Source: Candidatus Komeilibacteria bacterium RIFCSPLOWO2_01_FULL_45_10 (GTDB lineage: Bacteria; Patescibacteriota; Patescibacteriia; UBA1558; UBA10009). From it: 6,486 nucleotides of DNA. Made by a program: the position numbers and the translations under genes. Positions within the stretch are counted from its first letter, which is position 1. The number at the start of each line of letters is the position of its first letter. Below the pieces are notes generated by a model. It was not told the DNA's origin, made no database searches, and saw only the letters and a list, made by a program, of their open reading frames with translations. Location of the stretch: positions 13,856-20,341 of the forward strand of contig MHKL01000005.1 of the NCBI GenBank assembly GCA_001818835.1. The letters run 5' to 3'. Shown here in pieces: positions 4,550 to 6,486 of the stretch.

Positions 4550-5514
4550 AAATATCTAACTATTAAATCTATTAAATGATTATTCTTATTATAGCAGAAA
4601 GATTCAAAAAAATCAAGCCGGTTTTTGTTTAATTTTCGCAAAATTATGCCGTTGGCCCAAAAAGCGACGTCGCCCGAAAGATCGGTGCGCCAAATTTGAA
4701 TCTTTAATCGCTCCAGCCGCTTTAAAACCAAAGGAGAGGGATGGCCGAAATTATTGTCCTGGCCAACGGAAATAACCGCGTCTTGAGGCGAAACGGCTCT
4801 TAAAAAATCCTCGCTTGAAGAGCCATTACTGCCATGATGGCCAATTTTTAAAACATCGGCCTTAAGCGATGCCAGCCAATTCTTAAGAATCGCTTTTTCC
4901 CCCGCCTCCTCCAAATCGCCGGTAAAAAGAAAGCTGGTTTGGCCATAAGTTAAAAACAGAACAACGGACGTATTGTTTAAATTTCCCTCCTGGCCGGCTG
5001 ATTTTTTTTCCGACGCCTCCTCGTAAGAATGGCCGGCCAAATCGGCAAAGGGACTAACCACAATTAACTGGATATCGCCGGAGAATAAAAAACGCTGGCC
5101 GCTGACGGCTGTTTTAAAAGGAATGTTTTTTTCTTTGATGATTTTCAGCCACTCCTCATAACTGCTGTTTTTTGCCAAAGCGCCGGTTGCCAAAACCTCT
5201 TTAATTCGATACCTCTTCAAAACCTCTATTAAACCAACGAGATGGTCTTCATGTGGGTGGGTTAAAACCATCAAATCAACTGTCCGGTCGTAAAACGGCA
5301 GGGCGCTTCCGAGCTTGGCAATAAAACCATTATCCGGTCCGCCGTCAATAACAATGTTTTGGTGTAAAGGTGTTCTGATAAGAATGGCATCGCCCTGGCC
5401 AACGTCAAAAAAATAAACTTTTAGATATTGGTCCTGGCCGGACTGCCAAACAACCGCCGTTAAAACGGCGGCAACAAGCAACAGGCCAATAAAAATTTTG
5501 AATAGTTTTTTCAT
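4519..5514 (-). CDS. ComEC-type metallo-beta-lactamase hydrolase, membrane-anchored, separate gene
   Basis: A 331-residue protein matching the C-terminal hydrolase part of ComEC (COG2333 type). Residues 5-23 form an N-terminal hydrophobic anchor or signal, which puts the catalytic domain outside the cytoplasmic membrane. Metal-site motifs are FFDVGQGDA (35-43), IDGG (56-59), THPHEDH (85-91: H86, H88, D90, H91), TGD (D200), HHGS (226-229) and H258. In competent bacteria this domain is thought to degrade one strand of incoming DNA, and separate homologues are secreted nucleases or hydrolases. The start overlaps the ComEC channel stop by ATGA. The family domain should end near residue 293. The last ~38 residues (from KLNKN) read through a promoter and into the response regulator gene, so the tail is probably non-functional sequence without selection for a nearer stop. 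Confidence 0.9.
   Translation of the reverse strand: MKKLFKIFIGLLLVAAVLTAVVWQSGQDQYLKVYFFDVGQGDAILIRTPLHQNIVIDGGPDNGFIAKLGSALPFYDRTVDLMVLTHPHEDHLVGLIEVLKRYRIKEVLATGALAKNSSYEEWLKIIKEKNIPFKTAVSGQRFLFSGDIQLIVVSPFADLAGHSYEEASEKKSAGQEGNLNNTSVVLFLTYGQTSFLFTGDLEEAGEKAILKNWLASLKADVLKIGHHGSNGSSSEDFLRAVSPQDAVISVGQDNNFGHPSPLVLKRLERLKIQIWRTDLSGDVAFWANGIILRKLNKNRLDFFESFCYNKNNHLIDLIVRYLCQQNNPTSF
4588..4616 (-). promoter_or_regulatory. internal extended -10 promoter for the receiver-ndk-UPF0371-tmk genes
   Basis: On the minus strand: -35 TTGATT (4616-4611), a spacer of exactly 17 bases, TG at 4596-4595 and a perfect TATAAT (4593-4588). The predicted start is near 4581, about 32 bases before the receiver ATG. 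The promoter lies inside the 3' end of the metallo-beta-lactamase frame, so the last four genes can be expressed independently of the comEC genes. Confidence 0.82.
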
Positions 5515-6486
5515 ATGGCAACTTGGGACCAGCTAAAATGAGCCAGCATCTCCGCCACTTTTAAAACATAGGTTAAAATTACCCAAGACCCATAACCGAT
5601 AATCTGACCTGCTGGCAACCAAATTAACCCTAAAACGACCGCTAAAAATCCCACGGCCATGTTCAGGGGAATGGCGGGCAAAATCAGCAAATTAGCGATG
5701 GGCGCCACAATGGAAAATCTGCCGAACTGAAATAAAATCAAAGGGGCGGTGAAAATGATGGCAGACAAGGTGGTGGTCAATGATTCCTTGACGGATAAAA
5801 ATGACGGCAACGGCTTGGCATATTTTGCCAGCACCGGCGAAAAATAGATTAAGCCCAGGGTGGATAAAAACGAAAGCTGAAAACCCGCGTCCCAGATTAA
5901 AACTTTGGGATTAAAAACAAGCATTAAAAAGCCGACAATGGCCAGGGTATGATGCATCTTGGCGGCCCGGCCTAAGGTTTGGGAAATTAAAGCGACCACG
6001 CCCATGATGCCGGCCCTGATGATGGAAGCGGGAGAGCCGGTAATGACCACGAAAAAAACAATCCCTGAAACTACCGGCAAAAATGCCTTTTGGCGCGAAA
6101 GCCCCAGGCCGATAAACAGATTGGTTAAAGCCACGGCAATAATGGTGATGTTGTAGCCGGAAACGGCAATGATGTGGGAAACGCCCGTGCGTTTAAAATT
6201 CTCCAGAATATCTTCAGGCAGACCTTTTTTGGCGCCCCACAGCAGACCACCCAAAAACGAGGCCGGCGGCTCCGGCAAAATCTGGCCGGAAACCGCAATG
6301 ACTTTGTTTTTGATTTTAAAAATGATTGTTTTGAAAAAATTGCCTTGGCCCGAATTGATTTTCTCAATCCGGCCGCGGTAACAGGCAGAATAAACGTTTG
6401 ATAAAGCTAAATATTTATCATAGCGGAAATCCTCAATGGGTTCAGGAGCGCTTAATTTACACTTTATTTCCAGAGCATCGCCGTAT
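5511..6486 (-). CDS. comEC: ComEC competence channel protein, partial (5' end outside window)
   Basis: The frame is open to the window edge, giving 324 visible codons with no start; the true start lies beyond 6486. Residues 1-69 of the fragment belong to the N-terminal OB-like domain (IKCKLSAPEPIEDFRYDKYL is typical). From about residue 77 the competence domain follows: FLGGLLWGAKKGLPEDI, then HIIAVSGYNITII (104-116), the equivalent of the HLLAISGLH motif, then SIIRAG (RA motif) and WDAGFQLSFLSTLGLIYF, with several hydrophobic membrane helices to the C terminus. The protein forms the inner-membrane channel for single-stranded DNA in natural transformation. It ends in a membrane segment (SWSQVAI) and lacks the usual C-terminal hydrolase domain, which is the next gene, overlapping by ATGA (5511-5514). 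A TTG at 6278 in frame is internal, because conserved protein sequence continues upstream of it. Confidence 0.93.
   Translation of the reverse strand, partial: YGDALEIKCKLSAPEPIEDFRYDKYLALSNVYSACYRGRIEKINSGQGNFFKTIIFKIKNKVIAVSGQILPEPPASFLGGLLWGAKKGLPEDILENFKRTGVSHIIAVSGYNITIIAVALTNLFIGLGLSRQKAFLPVVSGIVFFVVITGSPASIIRAGIMGVVALISQTLGRAAKMHHTLAIVGFLMLVFNPKVLIWDAGFQLSFLSTLGLIYFSPVLAKYAKPLPSFLSVKESLTTTLSAIIFTAPLILFQFGRFSIVAPIANLLILPAIPLNMAVGFLAVVLGLIWLPAGQIIGYGSWVILTYVLKVAEMLAHFSWSQVAI

Noticed and set aside
6276..6278. TTG at 6278 as the start of ComEC
   Set aside because: The frame stays open to the window edge and the upstream codons encode recognisable ComEC OB-domain sequence, so the gene is cut by the window.

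Overview
The window looks like chromosomal DNA from a small-genome bacterium. My best guess is a member of the Patescibacteria (CPR), for four reasons: the ComEC machinery is split into two short genes, small genes are packed with ATGA overlaps, there is a single-domain response regulator, and the spacers carry degenerate 'gaatttg/gatttgg' repeats and 'tcgactgcgctcggggtc'-type palindromes that I associate with such genomes. This assignment is an inference from style; there is no marker gene that fixes the phylum. The standard genetic code fits.

Left part (1-1001, + strand). A clear sigma70-type promoter drives tRNA-Pro(GGG). The tRNA is followed 44 bases later by a metal-binding TIM-barrel protein of the endonuclease IV / xylose isomerase-like group, and an 11-bp terminator hairpin closes the unit. 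A possible divergent promoter points out of the left edge.

Middle part (1002-1946). This stretch holds little protein. It has a degenerate AT-rich tandem repeat and then, on the minus strand, a strong extended -10 promoter. Its predicted start falls exactly on the first base of an 8-bp stem whose other arm lies about 200 bases away. Further nested complementary segments lie between them, so this is a good candidate for a rod-shaped structured RNA of about 212 nt that I cannot assign to a family. Next come a terminator, a 77-residue cysteine-bearing orphan gene with an excellent ribosome binding site, a 45-bp palindromic element and two more hairpins.

Right part (1947-6486, all minus strand). 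Reading in the direction of transcription, this holds the competence protein ComEC (5' end outside the window), a separate ComEC-type metallo-beta-lactamase, a CheY-like receiver, a nucleoside diphosphate kinase with extra segments, a short UPF0371/DUF1846 protein and a thymidylate-kinase-like P-loop kinase. The first pair and the last pair each overlap by ATGA. A second strong extended -10 promoter lies inside the 3' end of the metallo-beta-lactamase gene and probably drives the last four genes.

Two processes are represented. ComEC and its hydrolase partner belong to DNA uptake across the inner membrane. The ndk / UPF0371 / tmk-like trio suggests a nucleotide-phosphorylation unit, in which the uncharacterised UPF0371 protein is the most interesting member.
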